Positions 9,590 to 21,413 are shown, counted from the stretch's first letter. The stretch is 64,000 nucleotides of DNA from Enterobacteriaceae bacterium RIT714 (GCA_009668015.1 WJYB01000006.1:1-64000), one strand, 5' to 3'. Numbers and translations are program-made. Notes: generated by a model not told the origin, from the sequence alone.

Positions 9590-10960
9590 TTACGCCTTCA
9601 ACAGCGCCAGAATGTCCTGCGTTCGTGCCTCCATCAGTGCCGTATCGGCGCGCGACTCGACGTTCAGGCGCACTACCGGCTCGGTGTTGGAGGAGCGTAA
9701 GTTAAAGCGCCACTGCGGGAACGACATGCTGATACCATCGGTACGGTCAATCTCCAGGGCATCCTGCGCAAAATGCGCTTCCACCCGCGAGATGGACTCC
9801 GCAGGCTGCGCCAGCTTGCTGTTGATTTCTCCGCTCGCCGGGAAAGCCGCCATCCGGTCACGCACCAGTTCACCCAGCGTCTGTCCTTTCAGACACAGCA
9901 GCTCCGTCACCAGCAGCCAGGGGATCATTCCGCTGTCGCAGTAGGCAAAATCACGGAAATAGTGATGCGCACTCATCTCGCCGCCGTAAATCGCGTCTTC
10001 TTCGCGCATCCGCTCTTTAATGAAGGCATGACCGGTTTTTGACATCACCGGCGTGCCGCCCGCCGCGCTCACCACATCCACCGTGTTCCAGGAGAGACGC
10101 GGGTCGTGAATAATCTTCGACCCCGGATGCTTTTCGAGGAACGCTTCCGCCAGCAGGCCAACAATGTAGTAGCCCTCGATAAACTGCCCTTTTTCGTCGA
10201 ACAGGAAGCAGCGGTCGAAATCGCCGTCAAAGGCAATCCCCATATCCGCGCCGTGCTCGATTACCGCATTACGGGTATCGTCGCGGCACTCGGGCAGCAG
10301 CGGGTTAGGAATACCGTTCGGGAAGTTGCCGTCCGGCGTGTTGTGAACTTTCACGAACGTGACCGGCACATTCAGCGCCTTAAAGCGCGCCTCAAGAGCA
10401 TCCACAACCGGACCCGCCGCGCCGTTACCGGAGTTGATCACCAGCTTCAGCGGCGTCAGATTTGCCACGTTGATGTAGCCGAGCAGATGGTCGATATACG
10501 CGTTGCGCAGATCGATTTGCTGATAGCTGCCGCGCTTCGCTTCATTCACCGGCGGGAAGTCGTTGGCTTCGGCCAGGCGCTGCACGTCACGCAGCCCGGT
10601 ATCGCCGCTGATCGGACGAGCCCCTTCACGCACCAGCTTCATGCCGTTGTAATCCATCGGATTGTGGCTGGCGGTCACTTCGATACCGCCATCGACGCCC
10701 AGATGGAATGTGGCAAAATAGATTTCTTCCGTGCCGGACAGGCCGATATCCAGCACATCCACACCCGCATCCTGCAACCCTTTTGCCAGCGCCAGTTTCA
10801 GCGCCTCGCTGGTCAGACGCACATCGCCACCGAGCACAATGGTTTTGGGTTTCAGGTATTCGCCATAAGCGCGGCCGATGCGCCACGCGATATCTTCATT
10901 CAGTTCTTCACCCAGCTTGCCGCGAATATCGTAGGCTTTAAAACAGGTTAACTTTTCCAT
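9590..10960 (-). CDS. cpsG: Phosphomannomutase CpsG (ManB)
   Basis: 456 residues, alpha-D-phosphohexomutase family. It turns mannose-6-phosphate into mannose-1-phosphate for GDP-mannose. Visible motifs are [17 protein letters not shown] at the N-terminus, the phosphoserine loop [14 protein letters not shown], the metal loop AFDGDFDRC, the sugar-binding [10 protein letters not shown] and the phosphate-binding [15 protein letters not shown] near the end. I use the ATG at 10960 ([11 protein letters not shown]), the family start; the longer frame adds seven residues. It follows cpsB by 89 bases. Confidence 0.97.
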   Translation of the reverse strand: MEKLTCFKAYDIRGKLGEELNEDIAWRIGRAYGEYLKPKTIVLGGDVRLTSEALKLALAKGLQDAGVDVLDIGLSGTEEIYFATFHLGVDGGIEVTASHNPMDYNGMKLVREGARPISGDTGLRDVQRLAEANDFPPVNEAKRGSYQQIDLRNAYIDHLLGYINVANLTPLKLVINSGNGAAGPVVDALEARFKALNVPVTFVKVHNTPDGNFPNGIPNPLLPECRDDTRNAVIEHGADMGIAFDGDFDRCFLFDEKGQFIEGYYIVGLLAEAFLEKHPGSKIIHDPRLSWNTVDVVSAAGGTPVMSKTGHAFIKERMREEDAIYGGEMSAHHYFRDFAYCDSGMIPWLLVTELLCLKGQTLGELVRDRMAAFPASGEINSKLAQPAESISRVEAHFAQDALEIDRTDGISMSFPQWRFNLRSSNTEPVVRLNVESRADTALMEARTQDILALLKA

Positions 10961-11049
10961 GATGATCCCTTTTTCAGGCAACAGTCGGCCCAGGCTCTTG
11001 AGTGAGCCTTATTCATTTGTTTTCAGTTCAGTGCCCGCAGGCTGCGGGT

Positions 11050-12486
11050 TTACACGCGCCCGTAGCGATCTTCGAAGCGGACAATATCGTCCTCTTCCAG
11101 ATACGAGCCGGAGCGTACTTCAATCAGATCGAGAGGAATTTTCCCGGGGTTTTCCAGGCAGTGCGTCGCCCCCAGCGGAATGTAAATGGATTCGTTTTCA
11201 CCCAGCAGTTTGATCTCGCCGTCAATGGTGACTTTCGCCGTTCCGGCCACCACCACCCAGTGTTCAGCGCGATGATGATGCATCTGCACGGACAACCCTT
11301 CGCCAGGTTTCACGGTGATGCGCTTCACCTGATAGCGATCCCCGGCGTCGATGGAGTCATATTTGCCCCACGGACGATAAACTTCACGGTGAATATGATG
11401 CTCGTGACGCCCGTCAGCTTTGATCTGCTCAACCACTTTTTTGACATCCTGAACGGCGTTGCGATCGGCAATCAGCACCGCGTCTTTCGTCTGTACCACC
11501 ACCAGGTCTTTGACCCCAACGGTTGTCACCAGACCAGATTCGGCATACACATAGCTGTTTTCCGTTTTGTGGCTAATCACGTCACCGTGATGAACATTGC
11601 CTTCCGCCGTTTGGGCGCTGATTTCCCAGAGCGAAGACCATGAACCCACATCGCTCCAGCCGGCATCCATCGGAACCACTACCGCATCCGCCGTGCGTTC
11701 CATCACCGCGTAGTCCACCGACTCTTCAGGACAGGCGAGGAACGACGCTTCATCGACACGAATAAAATCGAGATCCGGATCCACGACAGCCATCGCTTTC
11801 TCGCAGGCGCTCAGGATGTCAGGACGATACTTTTTCAGCTCTTCCAGATAGCGTCCGGCGCGGAACAAGAACATCCCGCTGTTCCAGTAATACTCCCCGC
11901 TGGCCACATACGCCTGCGCGGTGTCGAGATTCGGTTTTTCGACAAACTGCGCCACGTTAAACGCCACGCTGTCCCCCTCGCCCTGACTGACATCGCCGCG
12001 ACGAATATAGCCATAGCCGGTTTCTGGCAGATCCGGCACGATGCCAAAGGTCACCAGCTTGCCACTGTCAGCGTAAGGAATCGCCGCACGCACCGCCGCG
12101 CGAAACGCGTCTTCCTGCTGGATAACATGATCCGCTGCCAGAACCAGCATCAACGGATCGCAATCCGGGCTGCTGCGTCGCGCGGCCAGTGCCGCCAGCG
12201 CGATGGCCGGCGCGGTATTACGACCCGCCGGTTCAAGAATGATGTTTTCGGTCAGTTTGTTAATCTGGCGTAGCTGCTCGGCAACCACAAAGCGGTGCTG
12301 CTCGTTACAAATCACCACCGGGCTTTCGCACTCCACGCCTTTCAGACGCGATACCGTGGTTTGCAGCATGGTCAGCTCCCCTTTCAGGCAGAGGAACTGT
12401 TTTGGATAGAGCACGCGGGACAGCGGCCACAACCGACTACCAGAGCCACCAGCCATCACGACCGGATACAATTTATTCTGACTCAT
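11050..12486 (-). CDS. cpsB: Mannose-1-phosphate guanylyltransferase CpsB (ManC)
   Basis: 478 residues, the length of E. coli CpsB. The N-terminal nucleotidyltransferase carries the pyrophosphorylase signature [19 protein letters not shown] and FVEKPN. The C-terminal cupin has [19 protein letters not shown], as in type II bifunctional PMI/GMP proteins. It makes GDP-mannose from mannose-1-phosphate and GTP, feeding gmd and fcl. It lies three bases after wcaI, within the sugar-nucleotide block gmd-fcl-gmm-wcaI-cpsB-cpsG. Confidence 0.97.
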   Translation of the reverse strand: MSQNKLYPVVMAGGSGSRLWPLSRVLYPKQFLCLKGELTMLQTTVSRLKGVECESPVVICNEQHRFVVAEQLRQINKLTENIILEPAGRNTAPAIALAALAARRSSPDCDPLMLVLAADHVIQQEDAFRAAVRAAIPYADSGKLVTFGIVPDLPETGYGYIRRGDVSQGEGDSVAFNVAQFVEKPNLDTAQAYVASGEYYWNSGMFLFRAGRYLEELKKYRPDILSACEKAMAVVDPDLDFIRVDEASFLACPEESVDYAVMERTADAVVVPMDAGWSDVGSWSSLWEISAQTAEGNVHHGDVISHKTENSYVYAESGLVTTVGVKDLVVVQTKDAVLIADRNAVQDVKKVVEQIKADGRHEHHIHREVYRPWGKYDSIDAGDRYQVKRITVKPGEGLSVQMHHHRAEHWVVVAGTAKVTIDGEIKLLGENESIYIPLGATHCLENPGKIPLDLIEVRSGSYLEEDDIVRFEDRYGRV

Positions 12487-12489
12487 GAT

Positions 12490-13713
12490 TTATCCCCGTA
12501 TATCTGCAATAAATTGGCTAAGCACGTTCTCTTTCTCCAGCGTGCGTTCGGCATATTCACGTGCCACCGTGTTCTCTTTCGGCATAGCGAGTGCCTGTTC
12601 AATTCCGGCCACCAGCGCGTTCACCGATTCCGGTTCCACGCACACCGCGATCCCCGGATAGTTATCACACAGCTGGCCCAGTTCGGTTTCCGCCTCGGCG
12701 GTGATCACCGTATTGCCGCCAACGGCCAGAATATTGGTCAGCTTGGAAGGCAGAACCGCGTCCGCCGCCCCGCGTTTCTGGACCACCAGATGGCAATCGC
12801 CCATCTTCAGCAGCGCAGGCAGTGCTTCATATGACTGAAGCGGGAAAAATTTAACGTTATTCAGGCCGCGCTCGTTGACCATCTTCTCCAGGCGCGCTTT
12901 CCCGCCGCCCTGTCCAACAATCACAAACACCCATGGATGTTTGCTAAGAAGTTGAGCCGCTTCGATAACGCTTTCGAGGCCCTGCTTTTCCCCGATATTG
13001 CCTGAGTAGAGAATGATTTTTTGATCGTCAGGCAAACCGAGTTGCGCCCTTAGTGCCAGGGCATCGCTGTCCGTGACGTCGCGAAAACGCGCCACTTCAG
13101 ACCAGTTGGGGAAAAAGATGACCTTTTCTGCCGGCACCCCCTTTTCCTGCGCTTTATTCATCATCGAGCGCGAAATAGTCGAGACATAATCAACGTTATG
13201 TAAGCCGCTGCGTTCGAAGGCGCTGGCCAGGCTGGCAACTTTGCCGCCCTTGCCCTTCCCGGCCATTCCCAGACCGAGCATCGCATCGACCTCATAATCC
13301 TGAATGTGCAGCAGTGTGCGTGCGCCCGAGAGTTTGCCCAGCAGGCGCATGCCCGGGGTGCAAAACAGCGTGGGCACGACGCCGATAATGCGATCCGGCT
13401 TCCAGCGACGTTGCGCCATCAGCGGGAAGAAACTGCTCAGCGCAAAGCTTCCCAGATGCAAAAGGCGTTTCAGCGTCGAGGGCTGTTTGGGAACGTACAG
13501 CGGGCAGCGCCAGACGGTTGCGGCCCCTTGCTCGCGGCGATAACGCCAGCTCGAATAACGCTCACCGACTTTCCACTCCGGGTAGTAAGGCGGGGCCGTA
13601 ATGACCCGCACCTCATGTCCCTGACGTGCCATCCACTCCACCATTTCACCGGTGTACTTGCCGATGCCGGTGAGTTCAGGCGAGTAGTTGATTCCGTAAA
13701 CGAGGATTCTCAT
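12490..13713 (-). CDS. wcaI: Colanic acid fucosyltransferase-type glycosyltransferase WcaI
   Basis: GT-B, GT4-family glycosyltransferase of 407 residues. The N-terminus [18 protein letters not shown] is the acceptor-side signature of WcaI. The C-terminal half has [20 protein letters not shown] and [18 protein letters not shown]. In E. coli WcaI is assigned the first fucose addition to the Und-PP-glucose made by WcaJ. Its start overlaps the gmm stop by four bases. Confidence 0.96.
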   Translation of the reverse strand: MRILVYGINYSPELTGIGKYTGEMVEWMARQGHEVRVITAPPYYPEWKVGERYSSWRYRREQGAATVWRCPLYVPKQPSTLKRLLHLGSFALSSFFPLMAQRRWKPDRIIGVVPTLFCTPGMRLLGKLSGARTLLHIQDYEVDAMLGLGMAGKGKGGKVASLASAFERSGLHNVDYVSTISRSMMNKAQEKGVPAEKVIFFPNWSEVARFRDVTDSDALALRAQLGLPDDQKIILYSGNIGEKQGLESVIEAAQLLSKHPWVFVIVGQGGGKARLEKMVNERGLNNVKFFPLQSYEALPALLKMGDCHLVVQKRGAADAVLPSKLTNILAVGGNTVITAEAETELGQLCDNYPGIAVCVEPESVNALVAGIEQALAMPKENTVAREYAERTLEKENVLSQFIADIRG

Positions 13714-14189
13714 AAGCCCGGCACCTCAGCCTGACGTTCCGCCAGGAAGTAGGCGCGACTGTTGTCGTGAACGTTGTCACTGGCAAGCAGAGCGGCCTGT
13801 TCCAGCCAGCGGTAATCGTCATGCTGGGAATCAGGCAGACGCAAATCGGCCTGATTCACTTTCAGGCGAAAACCGAGCACCACGTAGTGAGTGCTGAAGT
13901 CCGTCCCGGAGAAATTATCGTCATAGAAGTGCTGCCAGACCCCGTAAAACTGGCCTGCCGACATCGGCAGACGCAGCCCCAGTTCAGCCAGAGTCAGGCG
14001 CTCAAAAGCGCTCTCAAGCTGCTCATCCTTTTGCACGCGTCCTCCCGGCACGAACCAGAATCCCTGCGCGGGGCGATTGGTTCGCTTTCCGAGCAGAAAT
14101 TCACCGCGTTCGTTCTCCACGATCAAATCAACAGAGACAAGCGGCGTGGAACGGACTACCGTGGCAAAATCTTCCTGACTTAAAAACAT
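13710..14189 (-). CDS. gmm: GDP-mannose mannosyl hydrolase Gmm (WcaH)
   Basis: 159 residues, Nudix superfamily. The Nudix-like helix reads [20 protein letters not shown] and is degenerate compared with the canonical GX5EX7REUXEEXGU. This is normal for Gmm, which cleaves the sugar-phosphate bond of GDP-mannose rather than a pyrophosphate. It may tune the GDP-mannose and GDP-fucose pools. I choose the ATG at 14189 (MFLSQEDF), two bases after the fcl stop. The longer frame runs into the end of fcl. Confidence 0.95.
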   Translation of the reverse strand: MFLSQEDFATVVRSTPLVSVDLIVENERGEFLLGKRTNRPAQGFWFVPGGRVQKDEQLESAFERLTLAELGLRLPMSAGQFYGVWQHFYDDNFSGTDFSTHYVVLGFRLKVNQADLRLPDSQHDDYRWLEQAALLASDNVHDNSRAYFLAERQAEVPGL

Positions 14190-14191
14190 GA

Positions 14192-15157
14192 TTACCCCCG
14201 GAAGCGATGCTGGTTTTCCAGGAACCACTGGTAGGTGCTTGCCAGTCCCTGTTCGAGCAACACTTCGTGATACCAGCCCAGCTGGTGCAGGCGCGTCACA
14301 TCCAGCAATTTACGCGGCGTGCCGTCCGGTTTTGTGGCGTCAAACACCACGCGTCCCTTATAGCCCACCACCTTCGCGATGGTCTGCGCCAGCTCGCGGA
14401 TGGTGCAATCCACCCCCGTTCCGACGTTGATGTGCGACAGCATCGGCTCGGTGTTTTCAGCCCACACCTCGCGATCCAGCTCCATCACATGAATACTGGC
14501 CGCAGCCATATCGTCCACGTGCAGGAATTCACGCATCGGCGTGCCGCTGCCCCACACCACCACGTCCGGCGTGTTGTCGGTCGTCGCTTCGTGGAAGCGT
14601 CTGAGCAGCGCCGGGATCACATGCGAATTGCTCGGATGGAAATTGTCGTGCGGCCCGTAGAGGTTGGTCGGCATCACCGAGCGATAATCGCGGTCATACT
14701 GACGGTTATACGATTCGCACAGCTTAATTCCGGCAATCTTGGCAATGGCATACGGTTCGTTGGTCGCTTCCAGCGTGCCCTGCAGCAGTTCACTCTCAGC
14801 CATCGGCTGTTTGGCCAGCTTCGGATAGATGCAGGATGAGCCGAGAAACAGCAGCTTATTCACGTTGTGCAGATGTGCCGCGTGAATGATGTTGCTCTCG
14901 ATCATCATGTTCTCGTAGATGAAATCGGCCGGATAAGTATTGTTGGCGACAATGCCGCCCACTTTTGCCGCCGCCAGATACACCTGATCGATGCGTTCAT
15001 TCGCAAAGAATGCCTGCACCGCCTGGCTGTCCAGCAGGTTCAGCTCATCGCGAGTGCGGACAATGATCTCGACATCGCCGCGCTGTTCCAGCTGGCGAAC
15101 GATGGCGGAACCCACCATCCCGCGATGACCCGCGACAAAAATACGTTGTTTGCTCAT
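14192..15157 (-). CDS. fcl: GDP-L-fucose synthase Fcl (WcaG)
   Basis: 321 residues, extended short-chain dehydrogenase. The NADP-binding loop is [14 protein letters not shown]. The catalytic Tyr-Lys pair is in [13 protein letters not shown], with Ser in GSSCIYPK. It epimerises and reduces GDP-4-keto-6-deoxymannose, the Gmd product, to GDP-L-fucose, the donor for two colanic acid residues. It starts two bases after the gmd stop. Confidence 0.97.
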   Translation of the reverse strand: MSKQRIFVAGHRGMVGSAIVRQLEQRGDVEIIVRTRDELNLLDSQAVQAFFANERIDQVYLAAAKVGGIVANNTYPADFIYENMMIESNIIHAAHLHNVNKLLFLGSSCIYPKLAKQPMAESELLQGTLEATNEPYAIAKIAGIKLCESYNRQYDRDYRSVMPTNLYGPHDNFHPSNSHVIPALLRRFHEATTDNTPDVVVWGSGTPMREFLHVDDMAAASIHVMELDREVWAENTEPMLSHINVGTGVDCTIRELAQTIAKVVGYKGRVVFDATKPDGTPRKLLDVTRLHQLGWYHEVLLEQGLASTYQWFLENQHRFRG

Positions 15158-15159
15158 TC

Positions 15160-16281
15160 TCAGGACTCCAGCGCGATGGCAACCTCGTAGCCATGGGACT
15201 TAAGCAGGGAGTGTTTTTTCGCCGCTTCGAGATCTTTAGCCACCATTTCCGAGACCATTTCCTGCAGCGTAATTTCCGGTTTCCAGCCCAGTTTTTCGTG
15301 CGCTTTGGTGGGGTCGCCGAGCAGGGTTTCCACTTCAGCAGGACGGAAGTAGCGCGGGTCAACCTGAACAATCACATCGCCCGGTTTCACACCCGGCGCG
15401 TCATGACCGGTAACAGAAACCACGATGCCCTTCTCTTCCACGCCGGTGCCTTCAAAGCGCAGTTTGATACCCAGCTGCGCGGCCGCCATTTCAACGAACT
15501 GACGCACGGAGTACTGCACGCCGGTCGCGATCACGAAGTCTTCCGGGGTGTCCTGCTGCAGCATCATCCACTGCATTTTGACGTAGTCTTTTGCATGGCC
15601 CCAGTCACGCAGGGAGTCCATGTTGCCAAGGTGCAGGCAAGACTCCAGGCCCTGAGCGATGTTGGCAATAGCGCGGGTGATTTTACGGGTCACGAAGGTT
15701 TCGCCACGGCGCGGGGATTCGTGGTTGAACAGGATGCCGTTACAGGCATACATGCCGTATGACTCGCGATAGTTCACGGTGATCCAGTAAGCGTACAGTT
15801 TTGCGACTGCATACGGAGAGCGCGGGTAGAATGGCGTGGTCTCTTTCTGCGGGATCTCTTGTACCAGACCGTACAGTTCAGAAGTAGACGCCTGGTAGAA
15901 ACGGGTTTTCTTCTCCATGCCCAGGAAGCGAATGGCTTCCAGCAGACGCAGCGTACCCATGGCATCCACGTCAGCGGTATATTCCGGCGATTCGAACGAG
16001 ACAGCCACATGGCTCATCGCGCCCAGGTTGTAGACCTCATCCGGCTGCACTTCCTGCAGGATACGCGTCAGGTTAGACGAATCGCTCAGGTCACCATAAT
16101 GCAGATGGAATTTCGGGTTGGTGGCATGAGGATCCTGATAGATGTGATCCACACGCTCGGTGTTGAAAGATGAAGCACGACGCTTAATACCGTGAACTTC
16201 ATAACCTTTTTCCAGCAGAAGTTCCGCCAGATAAGAACCATCCTGTCCGGTAACGCCGGTGATGAGAGCGACTTTTGACAT
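15160..16281 (-). CDS. gmd: GDP-mannose 4,6-dehydratase Gmd
   Basis: 373 residues, exact family length. N-terminal Rossmann motif [20 protein letters not shown]; catalytic region [20 protein letters not shown] with [10 protein letters not shown]. It makes GDP-4-keto-6-deoxy-D-mannose, used by the adjacent Fcl. It lies 25 bases after wcaF. Confidence 0.98.
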   Translation of the reverse strand: MSKVALITGVTGQDGSYLAELLLEKGYEVHGIKRRASSFNTERVDHIYQDPHATNPKFHLHYGDLSDSSNLTRILQEVQPDEVYNLGAMSHVAVSFESPEYTADVDAMGTLRLLEAIRFLGMEKKTRFYQASTSELYGLVQEIPQKETTPFYPRSPYAVAKLYAYWITVNYRESYGMYACNGILFNHESPRRGETFVTRKITRAIANIAQGLESCLHLGNMDSLRDWGHAKDYVKMQWMMLQQDTPEDFVIATGVQYSVRQFVEMAAAQLGIKLRFEGTGVEEKGIVVSVTGHDAPGVKPGDVIVQVDPRYFRPAEVETLLGDPTKAHEKLGWKPEITLQEMVSEMVAKDLEAAKKHSLLKSHGYEVAIALES

Positions 16282-16306
16282 GTTTATCTTCCTCTACTTA
16301 TCGAAA

Positions 16307-16855
16307 TTATTCAGTTTCAACGCGTTCGCGTATCACCACTGCGGGGTTGCCACGGCAAATCTTATTTGCCGGTAGCGATTTAAAAACGCTGCTGCGGGCA
16401 CCAATAACCGTGCCATCGCCAACAGAAACACCTGGTGCGACAAAAACATCTGTCGCCAGCCAGCATTTCTCGCCAATCACAATCGGCGTAGCATTAATAT
16501 CGAAATGCGGACTCATAAAATCGTGACTGCCGGTACATAAATAACACTTCTGCGACACCACAGAATGGGCACCAATCGTAATATCGCCCAGGGTATATAA
16601 CACCGCGTCATCGCCGACCCAGGCATAATCACCGAGGGTTAATTTCCATGGATAGGTAATTTTGACCGACGGGCGAATAACGACGTTTTTTCCAATTTTT
16701 GCGCCAAACAAACGCAGTAAAAATGCGCGCCAGCGATACAACACCTGTGGCGACCAGGCAAACACCGTTGCCTGTACAGCCCACCACAATTGAACTTTTA
16801 TGCCATTACCGCCACGAAATCCTTTCGGTACGGTGAAACCTTTCAGATCCTGCAT
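16307..16855 (-). CDS. wcaF: Colanic acid acetyltransferase WcaF
   Basis: 182 residues, left-handed beta-helix acetyltransferase of the NodL/LacA type. Hexapeptide repeats are visible (VVIRPSVKITYPWKLTLGDY, then VFVAPGVSVGDGTVIGARSS). It is assigned an O-acetylation of colanic acid fucose from acetyl-CoA. It sits between wcaE (15 bases) and gmd (25 bases). Confidence 0.96.
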   Translation of the reverse strand: MQDLKGFTVPKGFRGGNGIKVQLWWAVQATVFAWSPQVLYRWRAFLLRLFGAKIGKNVVIRPSVKITYPWKLTLGDYAWVGDDAVLYTLGDITIGAHSVVSQKCYLCTGSHDFMSPHFDINATPIVIGEKCWLATDVFVAPGVSVGDGTVIGARSSVFKSLPANKICRGNPAVVIRERVETE

Positions 16856-16870
16856 TGTGTTTCCTTATAT

Positions 16871-17617
16871 TCAGGCTTTGTTATATAAGGCTTTCGTTTT
16901 ACCTGTCGTACGCAAGCGTAATAAATAAGATAATTCCGCCCAGAAGCCCGGCACGCGCAAAATATTGCGCTGCACTTTTTTGGCATCCTGGCATAATTCC
17001 AGATTATTCGAGGTTGACACGCCGCCCATCGAGAATTCCGACACCAGGCCTTTAATCCGGCGGAACGGGTAGCCCGATTTATACAGGCTGGCGGCCAGCG
17101 CATAATCAGACGACACCTTATATTGCAAATCGTACGGATTTTTTTTCAGTCCCGCCGTCGGGAAGAAAATGGCCTGATGGCTGGCCGGTAAGCTGTGATA
17201 AATATACCAACCGAGCTTGGCGCTCCGACGCACTTTATTGCCATCGCCAAAATCCAGCAGCGCATCACCGATCACCATAGCGTCATCTTTCTGGCGCGAC
17301 AGCTGACGGGCAAACAGCGCGACATCGTCATGGAACACATCACCTGAATTGAGGAAAATGGCGTAACGGCCCTGAGCCATCTCGATGCCTTTATTCATCG
17401 CGTCATAGATGCCTTTATCTTTCTCGCTGATGTAGCGTAAGTTGAACTCACCGTTCAGTTTTTCCAGGAATTCAGCCGTGCCATCATTCGAGCCTCCGTC
17501 GACCACGATCCATTCAAACGTGAGGCTGGGATCGCGCGCCAGGTTGCGCAGCGAGCGCCAGGTTTTTACTACCCCTTCGTGATTGCGAAAGGCGACAGTA
17601 ATGACGCTAAGAAACAT
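16871..17617 (-). CDS. wcaE: Colanic acid glycosyltransferase WcaE
   Basis: GT2-family, GT-A fold transferase of 248 residues. It has the opening strand [18 protein letters not shown], the [11 protein letters not shown] nucleotide loop and the donor/metal region [26 protein letters not shown]; the usual DxD is replaced by NSGD. In E. coli WcaE is given the second fucose addition. I use the ATG at 17617; a longer frame adds 22 residues from the wcaD tail. Confidence 0.95.
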   Translation of the reverse strand: MFLSVITVAFRNHEGVVKTWRSLRNLARDPSLTFEWIVVDGGSNDGTAEFLEKLNGEFNLRYISEKDKGIYDAMNKGIEMAQGRYAIFLNSGDVFHDDVALFARQLSRQKDDAMVIGDALLDFGDGNKVRRSAKLGWYIYHSLPASHQAIFFPTAGLKKNPYDLQYKVSSDYALAASLYKSGYPFRRIKGLVSEFSMGGVSTSNNLELCQDAKKVQRNILRVPGFWAELSYLLRLRTTGKTKALYNKA

Positions 17618-17633
17618 AAACCACCTCATTTTG

Positions 17634-18854
17634 TCATGAATGCGTAATATTAAGCGCCTTGCGCAAAATAAACGGACATACAATTAAGAATGCATATTCC
17701 GGGCTAAAAATTGACCCGGTAAAAAAAAGCGACACCGGCGTAAAAAGATAAAGCTGCACCCGAAAATTCTGATTATCTCCAAATGCGTTAATCATCATTT
17801 TGAAGACTTTAAACAGGTACCACAGCGTTAACAGCACTGCGAACCATGAGAAATAGATAATTAACAGATACAGCCCATTGTCTATGGTTTTACCGACGTC
17901 CGCACCGTTAAAGATTCCGAATGATGCAACATATTCGTAAAGTGAGCCAAATCTGACTACACCATCAATATGGGTTAACGAATACCCCACCATAACCAGC
18001 GGACCAATAATGCGATAATAGGACGATGAACCTTCTGTTCCTAAATCCCCCAGGCGCGTGGCGATGTAAGGGAAAGCAAAAATAATACCCACCAGAAAAA
18101 CGGTTAGTGAAATTATTGCTAAGGGTAGTTTTTTCTTAATCGCATCTTTATTCAGGTACTGAAAAGCCCATTCCAGCAGGTAAAACAAGATAAATGTCAT
18201 GACCCCAGAGAAAGAACCTGACAGAACAATCCCTGCAAGAATCATAGCATCGGTCTTTGGGGTTTTGATACCAAACTGTTTGATGCTGAGCCAAATTGAG
18301 ATTAATGCCAGAGCGAAAAATGCCGGTTCGAAATACAGGGCGGTGGTTCGTTTCCCGCCAAACTTAATGAAGTTCAGAACATAGCTGTTGCTGTAAATCA
18401 GATATTTCGAAATGATCTCCATCAGGCTACTGCCACCGGTCAAAATAATCTGCGCCATTTCCATGGCCGCCAGAGTGACAATGAACGCAACGGCAATATA
18501 AAAGAACCTAAGGATTTTCCGATAATTGTGCGGCGAAATAGTTTTAAAGCGAATACTCCACACCATGCCAATAATAATGACGATATAAACAAACAGCATG
18601 GTCGAGGTGACGTATTTGCTGGCATCCAGCGACTGACCGAAGAGATAGTTAAATGCCGTTAAACCCACGCCCAGCCCAAGAGCAATCATGAGCTTCTTAA
18701 TGCTGATCTTCTCAACGTACAACAAAAGCAGCACAGGTAAGAAGGTCACAATGGTAATGGGGAAGCTTTCGCCCAGCTGGGCTATCTTGACGTTAACCAG
18801 CAGATAAATCAGCGGTAACAGCAGATAGCTACAGATTCTGATAGAACGAGACAT
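17634..18854 (-). CDS. wcaD: Colanic acid polymerase WcaD (Wzy type)
   Basis: 406 residues with about 10-12 membrane segments, matching E. coli WcaD (405). A large periplasmic loop region is recognisable at [20 protein letters not shown]. It should join colanic acid repeat units in the periplasm. The family start ([15 protein letters not shown]) is the ATG at 18854, which overlaps the last 26 bases of wcaC. The longer frame adds 74 basic residues read from wcaC in another phase and is not real. Confidence 0.94.
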   Translation of the reverse strand: MSRSIRICSYLLLPLIYLLVNVKIAQLGESFPITIVTFLPVLLLLYVEKISIKKLMIALGLGVGLTAFNYLFGQSLDASKYVTSTMLFVYIVIIIGMVWSIRFKTISPHNYRKILRFFYIAVAFIVTLAAMEMAQIILTGGSSLMEIISKYLIYSNSYVLNFIKFGGKRTTALYFEPAFFALALISIWLSIKQFGIKTPKTDAMILAGIVLSGSFSGVMTFILFYLLEWAFQYLNKDAIKKKLPLAIISLTVFLVGIIFAFPYIATRLGDLGTEGSSSYYRIIGPLVMVGYSLTHIDGVVRFGSLYEYVASFGIFNGADVGKTIDNGLYLLIIYFSWFAVLLTLWYLFKVFKMMINAFGDNQNFRVQLYLFTPVSLFFTGSIFSPEYAFLIVCPFILRKALNITHS

Positions 18855-20046
18855 ACTCCTCCAGCATCTGTTGACCACTGTAAGCCTTGCGGCTGCGGTT
18901 GCGGAACGATTCCAGGCTGGTGCCAAAAACAGCCTGCGCGATATCCGCCTTTGGCTGCTGAACCAGCGGCAGAACCTCCTGCTCGCTAAAAGTTTTTCCG
19001 CCTGATTTTTCCAGCACTTCACGCGCGGCGTCGCTGTGGGTCGCAATGACCGGGACGCCAATCGAGAGCGCTTCACACAAAATCAGCGGATAGTTGTCCA
19101 CGCGAGAGCTAAAGACCAGCGCATCCATACCGTTCAGGGCGCTCATCAGTTTGCGTTTATCGGTTTCAAAGCCGTGATTAACCACATTCGTGCCTTCAAA
19201 CGGCGAAAATTTGCCGAAGGTGTGCAACTCAATCTTGTCACCCAGCGCCATCATGTCGCGCACCAGCTGTTGATTGGTCTTTCCGTCGTAGCGCAGATCG
19301 TGAGCCACCACCGCAATTTTGGGTTTCCCCGGCGTCACGGCGACAGGCGTCAGTTCCGCCAGAATCTCTTCCGTTGCCACATCAATACCGTTGTTGATGA
19401 TCTGGCAGCGCCCGGCACCGTAAAGACTGTTAAAAGCATCGGCGACGTGTTGGCTGGGGGAGATAAACTGACAGCCCAGCGCCAGCATGTCGCGAAACAG
19501 CTGGCGTTTACCCGCCACCAGCTGATGAGCACGATCCACTTTTACCGGCGGATAGTTAGAGAGGGTCGGGCATTTCTGACAGTGATTTTTCCAGCCTTCA
19601 CACCCGTCGGTGAACGCGCAGCGCCCGGTGACGCTCCAGTGATCGTGCAGGGTCCAGACAAACGTGGTATCGGGCTTATGCGCCAGCACGTTTTCACAGA
19701 ATGCGACTACCTCTTCCAGGTTTAACCAGTAGCTGTGCAGAACGTGGAAATGGAGAACCACCGGCCCGCGGGTTCGCGTCACCGTGCGATAAAGATTCTT
19801 CAGATTGCCGAACAGATCGCGGTTAAACAGGCGAAACAGCGCAATGTTAGCGATCGACGTTAAACGCGGCGTCTGCTTCAATACGTGCGGATAGCGATCA
19901 TGGCTCACGCTTTTTTTGCCGCCTTTGCCGTAACCGTAAACAAAGCGCGACTGTAAACCTTTTTGCAGCGCACGCTGATGCAGATCCAGCGCCACGCCTG
20001 CCGCGCCGCCTTCAGCCAGGCGGACATTAAATTGCAGAATATTCAT
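18829..20046 (-). CDS. wcaC: Colanic acid glycosyltransferase WcaC
   Basis: 405 residues, GT4-family GT-B enzyme. The start MNILQFNVRLAEGGAAGVAL is the WcaC signature. A Cys-rich segment follows in the middle (CAFTDGCEGWKNHCQKCPTL). The donor half has VFSSRVDNYPLILCEALSIG. It is assigned a galactosyl transfer in the repeat unit. Start and stop overlap wcaB (4 bases) and wcaD (26 bases). Confidence 0.96.
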   Translation of the reverse strand: MNILQFNVRLAEGGAAGVALDLHQRALQKGLQSRFVYGYGKGGKKSVSHDRYPHVLKQTPRLTSIANIALFRLFNRDLFGNLKNLYRTVTRTRGPVVLHFHVLHSYWLNLEEVVAFCENVLAHKPDTTFVWTLHDHWSVTGRCAFTDGCEGWKNHCQKCPTLSNYPPVKVDRAHQLVAGKRQLFRDMLALGCQFISPSQHVADAFNSLYGAGRCQIINNGIDVATEEILAELTPVAVTPGKPKIAVVAHDLRYDGKTNQQLVRDMMALGDKIELHTFGKFSPFEGTNVVNHGFETDKRKLMSALNGMDALVFSSRVDNYPLILCEALSIGVPVIATHSDAAREVLEKSGGKTFSEQEVLPLVQQPKADIAQAVFGTSLESFRNRSRKAYSGQQMLEEYVSFYQNL

Positions 20047-20534
20047 TTAATAACCTTCACACTGGCTTTTTGACCCACCACCAGCGCGTTATCGGGAATG
20101 CTGTCCAGCACCACGCTACCCGCACCAACCACGACGTTATTACCGACGGTAATATCGCCAATCATCACCACGTTGGCGCCCAGCTCAACGTTATTGCCAA
20201 TCACCGGGCAGGCCAGACTGTCTGGCCCGCGGTTACCGATGGTGACGGCGTGGCGAATGGTAAAATCGTCCCCCGCCACGACGAACTTATTGATCACCAC
20301 CGCATAGCCGTGATGGATGGTAAAACGACGCCCAATCGTGGCAGCCGCCTGGATTTCGTAGCCAAACAGGCATTCGGTGATGATGCGGTACAGCACCAGC
20401 ACCGGTGCGGCCCAAATGTTGTTCAGCACATTTTTTTTGCGCCAGACGGAGCAGAAATGGGCAACGCGATACGCCAGAACCATGCAGCACGGGCGCAAGC
20501 TCCAGCCGTTAGCACGGCAATCTTCCAGAATCAT
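20043..20534 (-). CDS. wcaB: Colanic acid acetyltransferase WcaB
   Basis: 163 residues, serine-acetyltransferase-like left-handed beta-helix. Hexapeptides run through IGRRFTIHHGYAVVINKFVV and end in VGAGSVVLDSIPDNALVVG. The catalytic-type His pair is in IHHGYA. It is thought to O-acetylate a colanic acid sugar from acetyl-CoA. It overlaps both wcaA (1 base) and wcaC (4 bases), so translation of the three is coupled. Confidence 0.96.
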   Translation of the reverse strand: MILEDCRANGWSLRPCCMVLAYRVAHFCSVWRKKNVLNNIWAAPVLVLYRIITECLFGYEIQAAATIGRRFTIHHGYAVVINKFVVAGDDFTIRHAVTIGNRGPDSLACPVIGNNVELGANVVMIGDITVGNNVVVGAGSVVLDSIPDNALVVGQKASVKVIK

Positions 20535-21376
20535 TATTTCCCCCGAAGTCCGTCAGCCAGACGCTTGGTGTTACGCACCGAAAAGAGCGTTAACAGCGTG
20601 CGCCAGTTCATGCGCTTGTTGCGGATCTGGTAGAGGGTAAAAAGTTGGTACTTGCGGCTGGCACGGTCGAACTTGTCTTTGTGCTTGCGATAGAAATGGA
20701 AGTAACCAGAGAATTTCTTTGGCGATGAGGTGATCTGCATTTCGCCATGATTGATGTGCAGAATTTGCGTGGCGTCGTCCACTTTCCACGGTTCGCCATA
20801 CTCCATCACCATACGCAGGAAAATATCGTAATCCTGCGCCGCTTTCAGTTCGGTATCGAACAGGCACTCTTTGAAACGCCACGCCCAGGTAAAGACCTGG
20901 TTGCCGATGATATTGCGCTTGTAAAACAGACGACGGGAGTACGGCGATTTAGGATACAGCGGCAGGCTTGCCGGCTGCGAATAGACTTCGCCCTGACACA
21001 CATAGTCATTGGCATACAGGAACGCGTGGGTCACCAGCTGCTGTTTGTGCGACAGGAAGGTAGACAGGCGGTTGGGCGTCCATTCATCGTCATCATCTAT
21101 CCCGGTGATGAACTCTCCTTTTGCCTGCAAAATCGCCTGGTTACGCACCGCGCAAGCGCCAGAATTGATGGCGTTATGCACATACACCACGCGTGAATCA
21201 CCCAGATCGCTGACAAATTTCTGTAGCTGCTCATAAGACGAAGAGCAGTCATCCACGATGATCAGTTCCCAGTGGTCATAGTCCTGACGTAATACCGATT
21301 TAATCGCGCGGATCGCCAGCTGCTGACGATTCCATGTCGGCATATAGATAGAAATCAAAGGGCGTTGTGTTGTCAT
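20534..21376 (-). CDS. wcaA: Colanic acid glycosyltransferase WcaA
   Basis: 280 residues (E. coli 279), GT2 family. N-terminal PLISIYMPTWNRQQLAIRAI, nucleotide loop IIVDDCSSSYEQL and the Asp cluster GIDDDDEWTPNRLS are visible. In E. coli WcaA is assigned the glucuronic acid transfer. The real start is MTTQRPLISIYM at 21376. The 62 codons of open frame before it come from the repeat array and are not coding. Confidence 0.96.
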   Translation of the reverse strand: MTTQRPLISIYMPTWNRQQLAIRAIKSVLRQDYDHWELIIVDDCSSSYEQLQKFVSDLGDSRVVYVHNAINSGACAVRNQAILQAKGEFITGIDDDDEWTPNRLSTFLSHKQQLVTHAFLYANDYVCQGEVYSQPASLPLYPKSPYSRRLFYKRNIIGNQVFTWAWRFKECLFDTELKAAQDYDIFLRMVMEYGEPWKVDDATQILHINHGEMQITSSPKKFSGYFHFYRKHKDKFDRASRKYQLFTLYQIRNKRMNWRTLLTLFSVRNTKRLADGLRGK

Positions 21377-21413
21377 TTTATTCCCCGCAATGCGTTGTTG
21401 ATGCTCTTCCAAA

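Noticed and set aside
17634-19076. wcaD with a 74-residue N-terminal extension, or a wcaC-wcaD fusion
   Set aside because: The extension is wcaC DNA read in another phase. The family start at 18854 gives the normal length.
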